From the NCBI RefSeq assembly GCF_002157685.2, contig NZ_AP026738.1, positions 5,456,001 through 5,520,000 on the forward strand: a stretch of 64,000 nucleotides of DNA, given 5' to 3'. The translations under genes were made by a program, and so were the position numbers. Source of the stretch: Comamonas thiooxydans. GTDB lineage: Bacteria > Pseudomonadota > Gammaproteobacteria > Burkholderiales > Burkholderiaceae_C. Positions 8,722 through 17,142 of this stretch are shown piece after piece. The first letter of the stretch is position 1; each line of letters begins with the position of its first letter. The notes under the pieces are model-generated. The model had not been told where the DNA came from and made no database searches. It saw nothing but the letters and a program-made list of their open reading frames with translations.

Positions 8722-8873
8722 GACTCCAGCATAGGCGAGTCGGGCCGGCTCGCCTATGCCTGCGGTACTGATGACGGCGCATTGCCTGTCATGCGCCATT
8801 GCGACAACAGGAGACAGGCTTTTGCAATTGCACCGAAAATAGCGCTCTTGTATTCCCTGACTCTCGAAAAATC

Positions 8874-9119
8874 ATGACCGAAGCCACCCGCCCCGAACTG
8901 CCCGACCATCTGTCCGTTGACCCTCGCAGCCCCCACCATGTGGCCGCCGTGTTCGAGCACGACATCGGCATCCGCTTCAACGGCAAGGATCGCTTTGACG
9001 TCGAGGAATACTGCGTCAGCGAAGGCTGGGTCAAGGTGCCCGCCGGCAAGACCCTGGACCGCAAGGGCAAGCCCCTGCTGATCAAGCTCAAGGGTACGGT
9101 CGAAGCGTATTACCGTTGA
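8874..9119 (+). CDS. DUF3297 family small protein
   Basis: 81 residues, soluble, beginning MTEATRPELPDHLSVDPRSPHH and containing HDIGIRFNGKDRFDVEEYCVSEGWVKV and a basic KTLDRKGKPLLIKLKG. This is the compact conserved DUF3297 protein found across proteobacteria as a lone gene; its function is not established to my knowledge. An upstream in-frame ATG at 8799 would add an unrelated tail, so I prefer 8874. GC-rich repeat sequence (CCCCTGAGGCGC) starts right after its stop codon. Confidence 0.85.
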   Translation: MTEATRPELPDHLSVDPRSPHHVAAVFEHDIGIRFNGKDRFDVEEYCVSEGWVKVPAGKTLDRKGKPLLIKLKGTVEAYYR

Positions 9120-9539
9120 CCCCCTGAGGCGCTTGCGCCGGGGCGGGGTCGCCCAGGCCCTTGCTCGTTGTCTCTCACTTGGCAATCGCCCAATTCAAAG
9201 AGCAATTAGCCAAGTCGCCGCCTCAGCAAAAAGAGCTGCTTGCGCTGGTTCTGCAAGGGTTTCAGATGCTTTATGCACTGAAACTCAGCATTACCAAGCG
9301 CAGGCAGCTCTTTTTTCATGAGCATCCATTTGTTTGCAGATCACAGCGCTCAAAACCGGCGCGCCCAAAACGAGGGACGCCGAGCAAGAGCCTGGGCGGC
9401 CCCGCCGCCCCGCAGCAAGGGCTGCCCCAGCGAGGGCTGCCCCAGCGAGGGTGTCGTCCCCCACCCCTAGCGCGCAGCGCGTAGAGAGAGGGGAAGCGGT
9501 GGGCCGCCTAGGCAAAACCGCTCAGGGGGTGCGATACCG
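9120..9539. other. 420-bp gene-free region built of repeats
   Basis: Between the DUF3297 stop and the hmp stop I see no gene. The edges carry inverted arms: CCCCCTGAGGCGCTTGCGCC at about 9121 and CGCTCAGGGGGTG at about 9520-9532. Inside are hairpin copy B, the GC-rich tract CTGGGCGGCCCCGCCGCCCC, and two perfect tandem copies of the 15-mer AGGGCTGCCCCAGCG (9418-9432, 9433-9447). Similar GC-rich pieces occur after other stop codons in this window. Confidence 0.7.
9228..9316. repeat. Dispersed hairpin element, copy B
   Basis: A long imperfect palindrome. The left arm AAAAAGAGCTGCTTGCGCTG continues to GGGTTTCAGATGC; the right arm in reverse complement starts AAAAAAGAGCTGCCTGCGCT and continues to GAGTTTCAGTGCA. 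The loop region is TTTATGCA. It shares the arm (AGCTGCTTGCGC) and centre (TTTCA.ATGCTTT) with copies A and C. It lies between the DUF3297 gene and hmp. Confidence 0.75.
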
Positions 9540-10718
9540 TCAGGCCAGAGCTTCCGCAGGGCCGAAGAACTCGTAGTGCACCTGGGCGTCGGGCACACCG
9601 AGTTCACGCAGCGACTGCTTGACACTGCGCATGAAGCCGCGCGGGCCCAGGAAGTAGACATCGGCATCGCGCGACTCGGGCAGCCACTGGGCCAGTCGGT
9701 CAGTGCTCAGCAGGCCCTGGGCGTCGACCTCGTCGCCGGCTCCCGCCTGGTCGTAGCAATAGCGGCGCGTGAGCTGCTCGTGGCTGTTAGCCAGCGCATC
9801 GATCTTCTCGCGGAAGGCATGCACGCCGCGATCGCGCGCGCAGTGGATGAAGGTGATCTCGCGCCCCGTGGGCAGCGCGGCCTGCAGCATGGGCAGCGTG
9901 GGCGTGATGCCCACACCGCCGCTGATCAGCACCAGGGGCTTGGCATTGGCCTGCAAGGTGAAATGGCCAGCGGGCGGGAACAGCTCCAGCGTATCGCCCA
10001 CGTGCAACTGGTCGTGCAAATGGTTGGAGACCTTGCCGCCGGCCTCGCGCTTGACGCTGATGCGATAGCTCTTGCCGTTGGCAGGCGCCGACAGCGAGTA
10101 GTTGCGGCGCTGCTCCAGGCCGTCAACCACCACGCGCAGACCGATGTACTGACCTGGCTGATGGGCGATCACCGCGCCGCCGTCCACGGGTTCCAGATAG
10201 AAGGACGTGATCTCGGCGCTTTCGGCCTCTTTGCGCACCAACTTGAAGGCACGCGCACCGCGCCAGCCACCTTCGGCTGCCGCAGTCTGCTCGTACACCG
10301 CGCGCTCCGCACCGATCAGGATATCGGCCAGCTGCTGATAGGCGGCGGCCCAGGCGGCGATCACCTCGTCCGTGGCGATCTCCGCCCCCAGCACCTCGCG
10401 AATGGCGCGCAGCAGGCAGGCACCGACGATGGAGTAATGCTCGGCCTGGACCTGCAGCGCCACATGCTTGTTGATGATCTGGGCGGGCAGATTGCCCAGG
10501 TTTTCCAGGCGGTCAATGTTCTTGGCATACATCAGCACGCTGTGCGCCAGAGCGCGTGGCTGGGCACCGCTTTGCTGGTGCGCCTGGTTGAACAGCGGGC
10601 GCACCTCGGGGTATTCGCCCAGCATGGTCTGGTAGAAATGCGTGATCAGCGCCTCGCCGCCGGTTTCCAGCAGCGGTACGGTGGCCTTGACGATCTCGCG
10701 TTGACGTTCGGTAAGCAT
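9540..10718 (-). CDS. hmp: Flavohemoprotein nitric oxide dioxygenase
   Basis: 392 residues, close to the usual length. It oxidises NO to nitrate with O2 and NAD(P)H in the cytoplasm. The globin domain (1-140) has the B10 tyrosine Y29 (HFYQTM) and proximal haem ligand H85 (IINKHVAL). The FAD domain carries RRNYSLSAP and the NAD domain GGVGITPTLPML. The start at 10718 follows a CAGGAGA site. Upstream on the same strand is a sigma-54 promoter (10769-10784), and beyond it three NorR-type sites and divergent norR, so NO-induced, NorR/RpoN-dependent expression is well supported. Confidence 0.96.
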   Translation of the reverse strand: MLTERQREIVKATVPLLETGGEALITHFYQTMLGEYPEVRPLFNQAHQQSGAQPRALAHSVLMYAKNIDRLENLGNLPAQIINKHVALQVQAEHYSIVGACLLRAIREVLGAEIATDEVIAAWAAAYQQLADILIGAERAVYEQTAAAEGGWRGARAFKLVRKEAESAEITSFYLEPVDGGAVIAHQPGQYIGLRVVVDGLEQRRNYSLSAPANGKSYRISVKREAGGKVSNHLHDQLHVGDTLELFPPAGHFTLQANAKPLVLISGGVGITPTLPMLQAALPTGREITFIHCARDRGVHAFREKIDALANSHEQLTRRYCYDQAGAGDEVDAQGLLSTDRLAQWLPESRDADVYFLGPRGFMRSVKQSLRELGVPDAQVHYEFFGPAEALA

Positions 10719-10768
10719 GCAAATCTCCTGGTTGCTGCCTTGCCAGCTGCAAGGCTTGAGCGAATAAA

Positions 10769-10784
10769 TGCAAACGGCGTGCCA
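10769..10784 (-). promoter_or_regulatory. Sigma-54 promoter of hmp
   Basis: The minus strand reads TGGCACG-N4-TTGCA, an exact match to the RpoN -24/-12 consensus, with GG and GC at the required spacing. The predicted transcript start is about 12 nt downstream (near 10757), leaving about 39 nt before the hmp start codon. The NorR-type activator sites lie upstream at the usual enhancer distance. Confidence 0.9.
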
Positions 10785-10825
10785 GCAACAAGACCATTGC
10801 AAAACAATGGCTTGCAAAAACATGC

Positions 10826-10882
10826 GTCAATATGACATCAATCAATTGCTGTCCCATTGACACCATTCGATGTCGTTATGAC
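10826..10882. promoter_or_regulatory. Three NorR-type enhancer sites (GT-N7-AC)
   Basis: Three 11-mers fit the NorR core: GTCAATATGAC (10826-10836), GTCCCATTGAC (10851-10861) and GTCGTTATGAC (10872-10882). Known NorR targets carry three such sites upstream of a sigma-54 promoter. Their centres are 25 and 21 bp apart. The third overlaps the predicted norR start codon (10878), so occupancy could also restrain norR expression. Confidence 0.8.
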
Positions 10883-12464
10883 AACATCTCACATTCTCAA
10901 CGCCGTCAGCCCGCTGATAGCCGATCTGGCCCAGGACCTGTCCGAGCGCGAACGTCTGCGCCGCCTTCTGGCCGCACTGCGCAATCTGTTGCCCGCCGAT
11001 GCCGTCGCCCTGCTGAAGCTCGAAGGCGAATGGCTACGCCCCATGGCGATCGACGGCCTGATGCCGGACACGCTGGGCCGGCGCTTTCGCCTGGGCGAGC
11101 ATCCACGCTTTGCCCAGCTGCTGGCAGCCGGCCAGGCCATGCGCTTCGAACCCGACAGTCCCCTGCCCGATCCCTATGACGGGCTGGTGGCGCACAAAGG
11201 CCAGGCCATCAGCGAGCTGCATGTGCATGACTGCATGGGCTGCGTGCTGCAACTGGGCGGCCTGCCCTGGGGTCTGCTGACGCTGGACGCGCTGGAGCCG
11301 GGCCGGTTCGCCGACCCCGCGGCGCTGGCCATGCTGCAGGCCTTCAGCAATCTGGCCGCAGCCACCGTGGCCACGGCCGAGCGCGTGCACCAGCTGTCCC
11401 AGCTCGCGCGCGGCGCCACCGGCTCGGCCAGAGCGGCCGCGCCGCCGGAGCGCGGACTGCAGGGCGCAAGCCCCGTCATGCGCCAGCTGCAGAAAGACAT
11501 TGCCCTGGTCGCCGCCAGCGATCTTTGCGTGCTCGTCACCGGCGAAACCGGCACCGGCAAGGAACTGGTGGCCCAGGCCGTGCATGCGCAGTCGGGCCGT
11601 GCCGACAAGCCCATGATCAGCATCAACTGCGCGGCCCTGCCCGACAACCTGGTCGAGAGCGAGCTGTTCGGCCATGTGCGCGGGGCCTTCACCGGAGCAC
11701 TGACCGAGCGCAGCGGCAAGTTCGAGCAGGCGCATCAGGGCACGCTGTTCCTGGACGAGGTCGGCGAACTCTCGCTGCCCGTGCAGGCCAAGCTCCTGCG
11801 CGTGCTGCAAAGCGGCCAGCTGCAGCGCCTGGGTTCGGACCGGGAGCATCATGTGGATGTGCGCGTGATCGCCGCCACCAACCGCGACCTGGCTGCGGAG
11901 GTCCGCGCCGGGCGCATGCGCGCGGACTTCTATCACCGCCTCAATGTCTATCCGCTCGCCGTGCCGCCACTACGCGAGCGCGACAGCGATGTGCTGCAGC
12001 TGGCGGGCTATTTCCTCGAGGAGAACCGCTCGAGGCTCAGGCTCGGCGGCCTTCGCCTGGATACGGCCGCACAGGCGGCCCTGCTCAATCGCAGCTGGCC
12101 CGGCAATGTACGCGAGCTCGAGCACTGCATCAGCCGCGCCGTGCTCAGGGCCCTGAGCCGCAATGACGGCAGCGCCGGCCGCGCGGGAACCAGACTGCGC
12201 ATCGTGACCCTGGGACTTGCCGATCTCTGGGAGCGGGTCGAGGCGCCTGCCGCCGCACAGGCCACCGCGTCCATGGACCCGGCCACCGCAACGGCAGCGC
12301 CCGAGGCCGGTCTGCGCGCTGCCGTCAGCGCCTATGAACGCCAGCTGGTCAGCTCCAGCCTGGCCCGCCACCGGGGCAGCTGGGCCGCCGCAGCGCGCGA
12401 GCTGCAGCTCGATCGCGCCAATCTGCAGCGCCTGGCCAAGCGACTTGAGATCGACAGGCCTTGA
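10878..12464 (+). CDS. norR: NorR, nitric oxide-responsive sigma-54 activator
   Basis: 528 residues. An N-terminal GAF domain (about 15-170) would carry the non-haem iron NO sensor. The AAA+ domain has Walker A GETGTGKE starting at residue 222, GAFTGA (269-274, contact with sigma-54) and the Walker B-like TLFLDEVGEL. The C-terminal Fis-type helix-turn-helix ends in SWAAAARELQLDRANLQRLAKRL. I prefer ATG 10878 over the in-frame TTG 10857. It is divergent from hmp and shares the control region. Its stop touches the stop of the convergent FKBP gene with no gap. Confidence 0.95.
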   Translation: MTTSHILNAVSPLIADLAQDLSERERLRRLLAALRNLLPADAVALLKLEGEWLRPMAIDGLMPDTLGRRFRLGEHPRFAQLLAAGQAMRFEPDSPLPDPYDGLVAHKGQAISELHVHDCMGCVLQLGGLPWGLLTLDALEPGRFADPAALAMLQAFSNLAAATVATAERVHQLSQLARGATGSARAAAPPERGLQGASPVMRQLQKDIALVAASDLCVLVTGETGTGKELVAQAVHAQSGRADKPMISINCAALPDNLVESELFGHVRGAFTGALTERSGKFEQAHQGTLFLDEVGELSLPVQAKLLRVLQSGQLQRLGSDREHHVDVRVIAATNRDLAAEVRAGRMRADFYHRLNVYPLAVPPLRERDSDVLQLAGYFLEENRSRLRLGGLRLDTAAQAALLNRSWPGNVRELEHCISRAVLRALSRNDGSAGRAGTRLRIVTLGLADLWERVEAPAAAQATASMDPATATAAPEAGLRAAVSAYERQLVSSSLARHRGSWAAAARELQLDRANLQRLAKRLEIDRP

Positions 12465-12875
12465 TCAGCGGCCCTGGATGCCCAGCAGCTCCACATCGAA
12501 GTTCAGCGTGGCATTGGGGGGAACGGCACGGCCTGCACCACGGCTGCCATAGGCTATGCCGGGGGGGCATGTCAGCTTGGCCTTGCCACCCACTTTCATC
12601 TTCTGCACGCCCTCGGTCCAGCAGGGAATCACGCCATTGAGCGGGAACTCGATGGGCTGCTTGCGTGCATAGGAGCTGTCGAACTCCTTGCCGGTATCGG
12701 GGAAGTAGCCGCGGTAGTGCACCTTGACGGTGTCCGTCGCCTTGGGACTGGGCCCGCTGCCTTCGACCTGGCTTTCATAGATCAGCCCGCTGGCGGTAGT
12801 GACCGGCGCAGCATGAACCACTGCGCCAGCGCCCAGAGCAAATACAAACCCGATCACGGAGATTGCTTTTTTCAT
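12465..12875 (-). CDS. FKBP-type peptidyl-prolyl isomerase, exported
   Basis: 136 residues. A signal peptide (MKKAISVIGFVFALGAGAVVHA) is followed by one FKBP domain: VKVHYRGYFPDTGKEFDSSYARKQPIEFPLNGVIPCWTEGVQKMKVGGKAKLTCPPGIAYG, ending in NATLNFDVELLGI. The family catalyses cis-trans prolyl isomerisation; this copy would act in the periplasm. It lacks the N-terminal dimerisation helices of FkpA/Mip, so it is a minimal domain. The start at 12875 gives the signal peptide. It ends exactly where norR ends. Confidence 0.9.
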   Translation of the reverse strand: MKKAISVIGFVFALGAGAVVHAAPVTTASGLIYESQVEGSGPSPKATDTVKVHYRGYFPDTGKEFDSSYARKQPIEFPLNGVIPCWTEGVQKMKVGGKAKLTCPPGIAYGSRGAGRAVPPNATLNFDVELLGIQGR

Positions 12876-12892
12876 ATCGGATGCACTGAGTA

Positions 12893-12922
12893 AACAAAAC
12901 CCGACTTTATTACGAAGTCGGG
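12893..12922 (-). terminator. Rho-independent terminator after the class V aminotransferase
   Basis: The 8-bp stem CCCGACTT/AAGTCGGG (12900-12922, 7-nt loop) is followed on the minus strand by GTTTTGTTT. It sits 45 nt past the aminotransferase stop and just before the FKBP gene, so it separates the two transcripts. Confidence 0.75.
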
Positions 12923-12966
12923 TCGAAAAAAATGTCACGGCAGCAATGCCGCAAGCCGCACCTATC

Positions 12967-14109
12967 TCAGATCCGGGCAATGCCGATATCGTCCAGTGCC
13001 TTGGACAGATGCGCCACGGAGCGATCCGAGTCATGCCATTTGTCCAGGCCGAACAGGCCGATGCGGAAGGTCTTGAAGTCCGGGCCTTCATCGCATTGCA
13101 GCGGAACGCCAGAGGCGGTCTGCAAGCCCACCTTGAGGAAGGCACGGCCGCTCTGGATTTCCGCGTCAGTGGTGTAGCTGACGACCACGCTAGGCGCCTT
13201 GTAGCCCTCGGCGGCGACGCTGGGGAAGCCGCGCGACTGCAGCAACTCACGCACCTTGCGTCCCAGTTCCATCTGTTCTTCGCGCACCTTGGCAAAGCCG
13301 TATTCGCGCGTCTCCAGCATCACGTCACGCAGGCGCAGCAACGCATCCGTAGGCATGGTGGTGTGATAGGCGTGTTGGCCTTTTTCGTAGCCCTCGGCGA
13401 TCTGCATCCACTTCTTCAGGTCGCAGGAGAAGCTGGAGCTCTGCGTGTGCTCTATGGCCTCGCGAGCGCGCGCCGAGAGCATGACCATGGCGCAGCAAGG
13501 CGAGCTGCTCCAGCCCTTTTGCGGCGCCGAGATCAGCACGTCCACGCCGGTTTTTTCCATATCGACCCACATGGCGCCCGAGGCCACGCAGTCCAGCACG
13601 AACAGCGCGCCAACCTCGTGCGCGGCGTCGGCGACGGTGCGCAGGTATTCATCGGGCAGCATGATGCCGCTGGCCGTCTCCACATGCGGGGCAAACACCA
13701 CCTTGGGACGCTCCACGCGAATGGTCTCGGCCACATCCTCGGCCGGGCATGGCGCCCAGGGGTCCTGGCTGCCCTCGCCCTGCTTGCGCGCCTTGCAGAC
13801 CACCGAGCCGCCGCCCAGGCCCGCATCGGCATCGAAGATCTGCGTCCAGCGGTAGCTGAACCAGCCGTTGCGCACGATCAGCACCCGCTCGCGATTGGCG
13901 AACTGGCGCGCCACGGCTTCCATGCCGAAGGTGCCGCTGCCGGGAATCAGCACGGCCGTGTTGGCGTGATAGACGTCCTTGAGCATGCCCAGGATGTCCT
14001 GCATCACACCCACGAACTTCTTGGACATGTGATTGAGCGCTCTATCGGTGTAGACCACCGAGAATTCGAGCAGGCCATCGGGATCGATATCGGGCAGAAG
14101 TCCGGGCAT
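12967..14109 (-). CDS. Class V PLP-dependent aminotransferase (alanine-glyoxylate/serine-pyruvate type)
   Basis: 380 residues. The fold-type I signature is clear: PGSGTFGMEAVARQF near residues 56-70 (phosphate-binding region), LFVLDCVASGAMWVDME with the cofactor aspartate D173, and the Schiff-base lysine K198 in SAPQKGWSSSP. It resembles alanine-glyoxylate and serine-pyruvate aminotransferases, which move an amino group between small amino acids and 2-oxo acids. The substrate cannot be fixed by reading. It is a single gene with its own terminator, divergent from the LuxR-type regulator. Confidence 0.85.
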   Translation of the reverse strand: MPGLLPDIDPDGLLEFSVVYTDRALNHMSKKFVGVMQDILGMLKDVYHANTAVLIPGSGTFGMEAVARQFANRERVLIVRNGWFSYRWTQIFDADAGLGGGSVVCKARKQGEGSQDPWAPCPAEDVAETIRVERPKVVFAPHVETASGIMLPDEYLRTVADAAHEVGALFVLDCVASGAMWVDMEKTGVDVLISAPQKGWSSSPCCAMVMLSARAREAIEHTQSSSFSCDLKKWMQIAEGYEKGQHAYHTTMPTDALLRLRDVMLETREYGFAKVREEQMELGRKVRELLQSRGFPSVAAEGYKAPSVVVSYTTDAEIQSGRAFLKVGLQTASGVPLQCDEGPDFKTFRIGLFGLDKWHDSDRSVAHLSKALDDIGIARI

Positions 14110-14259
14110 GGGGGTTATCTCCGCATAGAAAAACAGCTAGGCAGCTTATCACGCAGCGGTACAGCCTCTGGCCCGCCAGGCACGTTGGCTACACCCGCTG
14201 CGCCGCTCTTGTGCCAAGCTCACTCTCACGCCGCCGACCGCGACTGCTGAAACACCCGA

Positions 14260-16923
14260 ATGCCTGCGCCTCCAACACCATCTGTCGATGCCTGCGCTTA
14301 TGCAGCCCTTGAAGGGAAGCTGCAACCGCCCAGGCTTGGCCACGCCTGCGTGCCGCGCAGCAAGCTGCTGGGAATGCTGAAACAAACGCCGGAATGGCGG
14401 GTTCTGATGCTGCGCGCCCCGGCTGGCTACGGAAAAACGACGCTGATGAGCCTGCTCTTCGAGCACCTGGGCAGCGCGCCCGCCACCTTTTGCCACTGGT
14501 TGACGCTGGACCCATGCGATGAGGACCCCTTGCACCTACTGACCCATCTGCAGGCCTGCATAGACCGCAGTTGGGGCAGCCGCAGCGCCAGCGGCATCGC
14601 GCGCTTTGCCGATCTGGGCACATGGCTACAGGCCGTGGCCCTGCTGCCCGGGCAGCGGGTGCTGTTCCTGGACGAGCTGGAATCGGTGCAATCGAGCTCC
14701 TCGGTGCGACTGCTGCATCAGCTACTGCGCTTTGCGCCGGACAATCTGCGTATCGTCGCCAGCGCCCGTCCCCATTCCCCCATTGCGCTCGCGCGCATGA
14801 AGGTCGGCGCGGGTCTGCTGGAGTGGGGCGCACGTCAGTTGCGCTTCGATGACGGCGAAACCCGGGCCTTGCTGCAGGTGGGAAATGTCGGCCGCCCCCC
14901 GCCACCCCAGCCATGGCTGGAGCTGATCGCCCAACGCTGCGAGGGCTGGCCTGCTGCACTGCGCCTAAGCGCGCTCGCGCTGCATCGCAGCGAAAACAGC
15001 CCGCGCTTCCTGGACATGCTGCAGGACAACCGCTCCGATCTGGCCGAATACCTGGCCAACGAGGTCTTCGAGCAACAGCCGCCGCAATGGCGAGCCTTTC
15101 TGCTCGACACCTGCGTGCTGCGCTATCTGCTGCCCTCCCTGTGCGATGCGCTATGCGGACGCAGCGACAGCGCGCCGCTGCTGGAGGAGATGGCGCGGAG
15201 CCTGCAATTCATCACGCCGCTGAGCCAGGGGCCGGGGCAGAGCGGCGCCTGGATCTGCCACTCGCTGCTGCAGGATTTCTTGCGCAAGCGCCTGGACGCC
15301 CTTCACCCCGGTCGCGCCGCGCTTCTGCATTGCAAGGCAGCTACCTGGCTGGAAGCCAGAGGCCTGCTGACCGAAGCCGTGGGACACGGTCTCGATTGCG
15401 GCAACCCGGATTTCGCTGCCGCGCTGGTGAACCGCGCAGCTCGCCCGCTGGTGCTCAGCGGACACCTGGCGACAGTCCAGCAAGCGATTGCCCGCCTGCC
15501 CGCGCATATCGCGGACAGCCATCCAGGCATTGTCTGGGCCTCTGCCCGCGCGCATGCCTATCTGCATCAAGTCGAGGAGGCTCAGGCGCGCTTCCAGCAG
15601 TTGCGCGCGCTGTCCGCCCAGCAGGCGTTCGACCGCCCGATGCGGGAGGACTATCTGGCGCTGGAGGCGCTGCTCTTCATTGCCTCGGGCGATATGGAGC
15701 AGGTGCTCCGCGTCATCCAGCGCAATCTTTCATGGACCGAAGGTGACTATGCGCGAGGCAGCATGCTCAATGTGCAAGCCTATGCCGAGCTTGCGCGCAT
15801 GAACTTCGACACGGCGCTGGCGCTGCTGGATCAGGCCGACCTCCACAACCGCAAGGCCTTGCACTTGTTCGGCCTGTCAGCTGCACAGGGGTTGCGTGCG
15901 GCCATCTGGAGTTCGCGCGGTGAACTGCGGAAGGCTCTGGCTTGCTACAGCGGCCAGAGCATGGATGAACGCAGCGAGTATGCAGCCCCCGGCCTGGGGC
16001 TGCGCTGCGAATTGCTCTACGAAACCGACCAGCTTGATGCGCTGCAAGCGTTGCTGGCCCTGCATACGCCACATGCTGACGACTCCCAGGCCACTGATCT
16101 GGTGATAGGCAGCTATCTGGCTGCGGCACGGCTGGACTTTGCGCGCGGCAACCACGAGGCCGCACAAGCCATTCTGGACAGGACGCTGGCACGTGCCCTG
16201 CAATGGAATTTTCACCGGCTGGTGATGGCTTGCCGCTGGGAGAAGGTGCGCATGGCCACGCTATCGGGCCAGCATGACCTGGCGCTGAAGCTGATGCCCG
16301 CAGAACGGCCCGATGCAGGCCGCTTTCACTTCGCCACCGATGCCGAAGCTGGCGACCTGACCTGGCTGCGCCTACTGGTGCGCAGCGGCCAGGCGCGCCA
16401 GGCACTGCCAGCCATTGCGCAGCGGATGGCCCAGGCGCAGTTCATGCAGCGCGGCTGGCGCGCGCTCAAGCTCGGCATTCTGCATGCCTGCGCGCTGGAC
16501 GCGCTGGGCCAAGGCAGCGCTGCCGATGCTGCATTGGCCTCAGCACTGGACACGGGTAGCCGACAAGGCTTTGTGCGCAGCTTTGCCGACGAGGGGCCGC
16601 CCGTGCTCGACCGCATCGGCGCCTGGCTGACCAGCGCCGCGCCACTGCCTGCACCGCGCGAATATCTCCACCAGGTGCTGGCGGCAGGACGCAGCACGGC
16701 TGATGCGCAGAAGAAGCCGCGACACATCGACACATTCAGCCAGCGCGAGCGCGAATTGCTTCAGGCACTGGCACTGGGCGGACGCAACCAGGAAATCGCC
16801 CAACGGCTGCAGCTGACTGAAAACACGGTCAAGTGGTACCTGAAACGGCTGTACATGAAGCTCGATGCACACAACCGCACGCAGGCCATCGCCCAGGCCC
16901 GGCGTCTGCACCTGCTGGACTGA
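14260..16923 (+). CDS. MalT-type large LuxR-family transcriptional regulator
   Basis: 887 residues. An N-terminal STAND-type ATPase has Walker A APAGYGKT (53-60) and a Walker B-like RVLFLDELESV. A long helical TPR-like middle (about 350-800) is followed by a C-terminal LuxR helix-turn-helix: FSQRERELLQALALGGRNQEIAQRLQLTENTVKWYLKRLYMKL. In MalT-type activators an inducer releases ATP-dependent multimerisation. The gene lies 219 nt upstream of a co-directional MFS permease and an aldolase-like gene, its most likely targets; an inverted repeat at 17063-17080 lies between. The inducer is unknown. Confidence 0.9.
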   Translation: MPAPPTPSVDACAYAALEGKLQPPRLGHACVPRSKLLGMLKQTPEWRVLMLRAPAGYGKTTLMSLLFEHLGSAPATFCHWLTLDPCDEDPLHLLTHLQACIDRSWGSRSASGIARFADLGTWLQAVALLPGQRVLFLDELESVQSSSSVRLLHQLLRFAPDNLRIVASARPHSPIALARMKVGAGLLEWGARQLRFDDGETRALLQVGNVGRPPPPQPWLELIAQRCEGWPAALRLSALALHRSENSPRFLDMLQDNRSDLAEYLANEVFEQQPPQWRAFLLDTCVLRYLLPSLCDALCGRSDSAPLLEEMARSLQFITPLSQGPGQSGAWICHSLLQDFLRKRLDALHPGRAALLHCKAATWLEARGLLTEAVGHGLDCGNPDFAAALVNRAARPLVLSGHLATVQQAIARLPAHIADSHPGIVWASARAHAYLHQVEEAQARFQQLRALSAQQAFDRPMREDYLALEALLFIASGDMEQVLRVIQRNLSWTEGDYARGSMLNVQAYAELARMNFDTALALLDQADLHNRKALHLFGLSAAQGLRAAIWSSRGELRKALACYSGQSMDERSEYAAPGLGLRCELLYETDQLDALQALLALHTPHADDSQATDLVIGSYLAAARLDFARGNHEAAQAILDRTLARALQWNFHRLVMACRWEKVRMATLSGQHDLALKLMPAERPDAGRFHFATDAEAGDLTWLRLLVRSGQARQALPAIAQRMAQAQFMQRGWRALKLGILHACALDALGQGSAADAALASALDTGSRQGFVRSFADEGPPVLDRIGAWLTSAAPLPAPREYLHQVLAAGRSTADAQKKPRHIDTFSQRERELLQALALGGRNQEIAQRLQLTENTVKWYLKRLYMKLDAHNRTQAIAQARRLHLLD

Positions 16924-17062
16924 GACGCTGTTCACGAACCCACATGTCCGTTTTGATCGTTCCCCTCGGACACTCGGGGTTCATTCGCACCTTCCGACAA
17001 CGCGACCAGGGCCGGAGCGCGAGACGCCTGGGCGACTGCAAGACCTGGCGACAAACCCTAAT

Positions 17063-17080
17063 ACCACCCAAACAGGTGGT
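17063..17080. promoter_or_regulatory. Inverted repeat upstream of the MFS gene
   Basis: ACCACC-N6-GGTGGT lies 63 nt before the MFS start codon, in the 219-bp gap after the LuxR-type regulator gene. It has the size of a regulator half-site pair. Ownership is inferred from position only. Confidence 0.45.
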
Positions 17081-17142
17081 GACGCATCTTGTCCCCTGTT
17101 CCTAGACTGCCTGCCACACAACGAATGATGGAGGCAGGCAGC

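Noticed and set aside
9411..9450. Short tandem repeats considered as a CRISPR remnant
   Set aside because: The 15-mers are adjacent with no spacers, and no cas gene is present.
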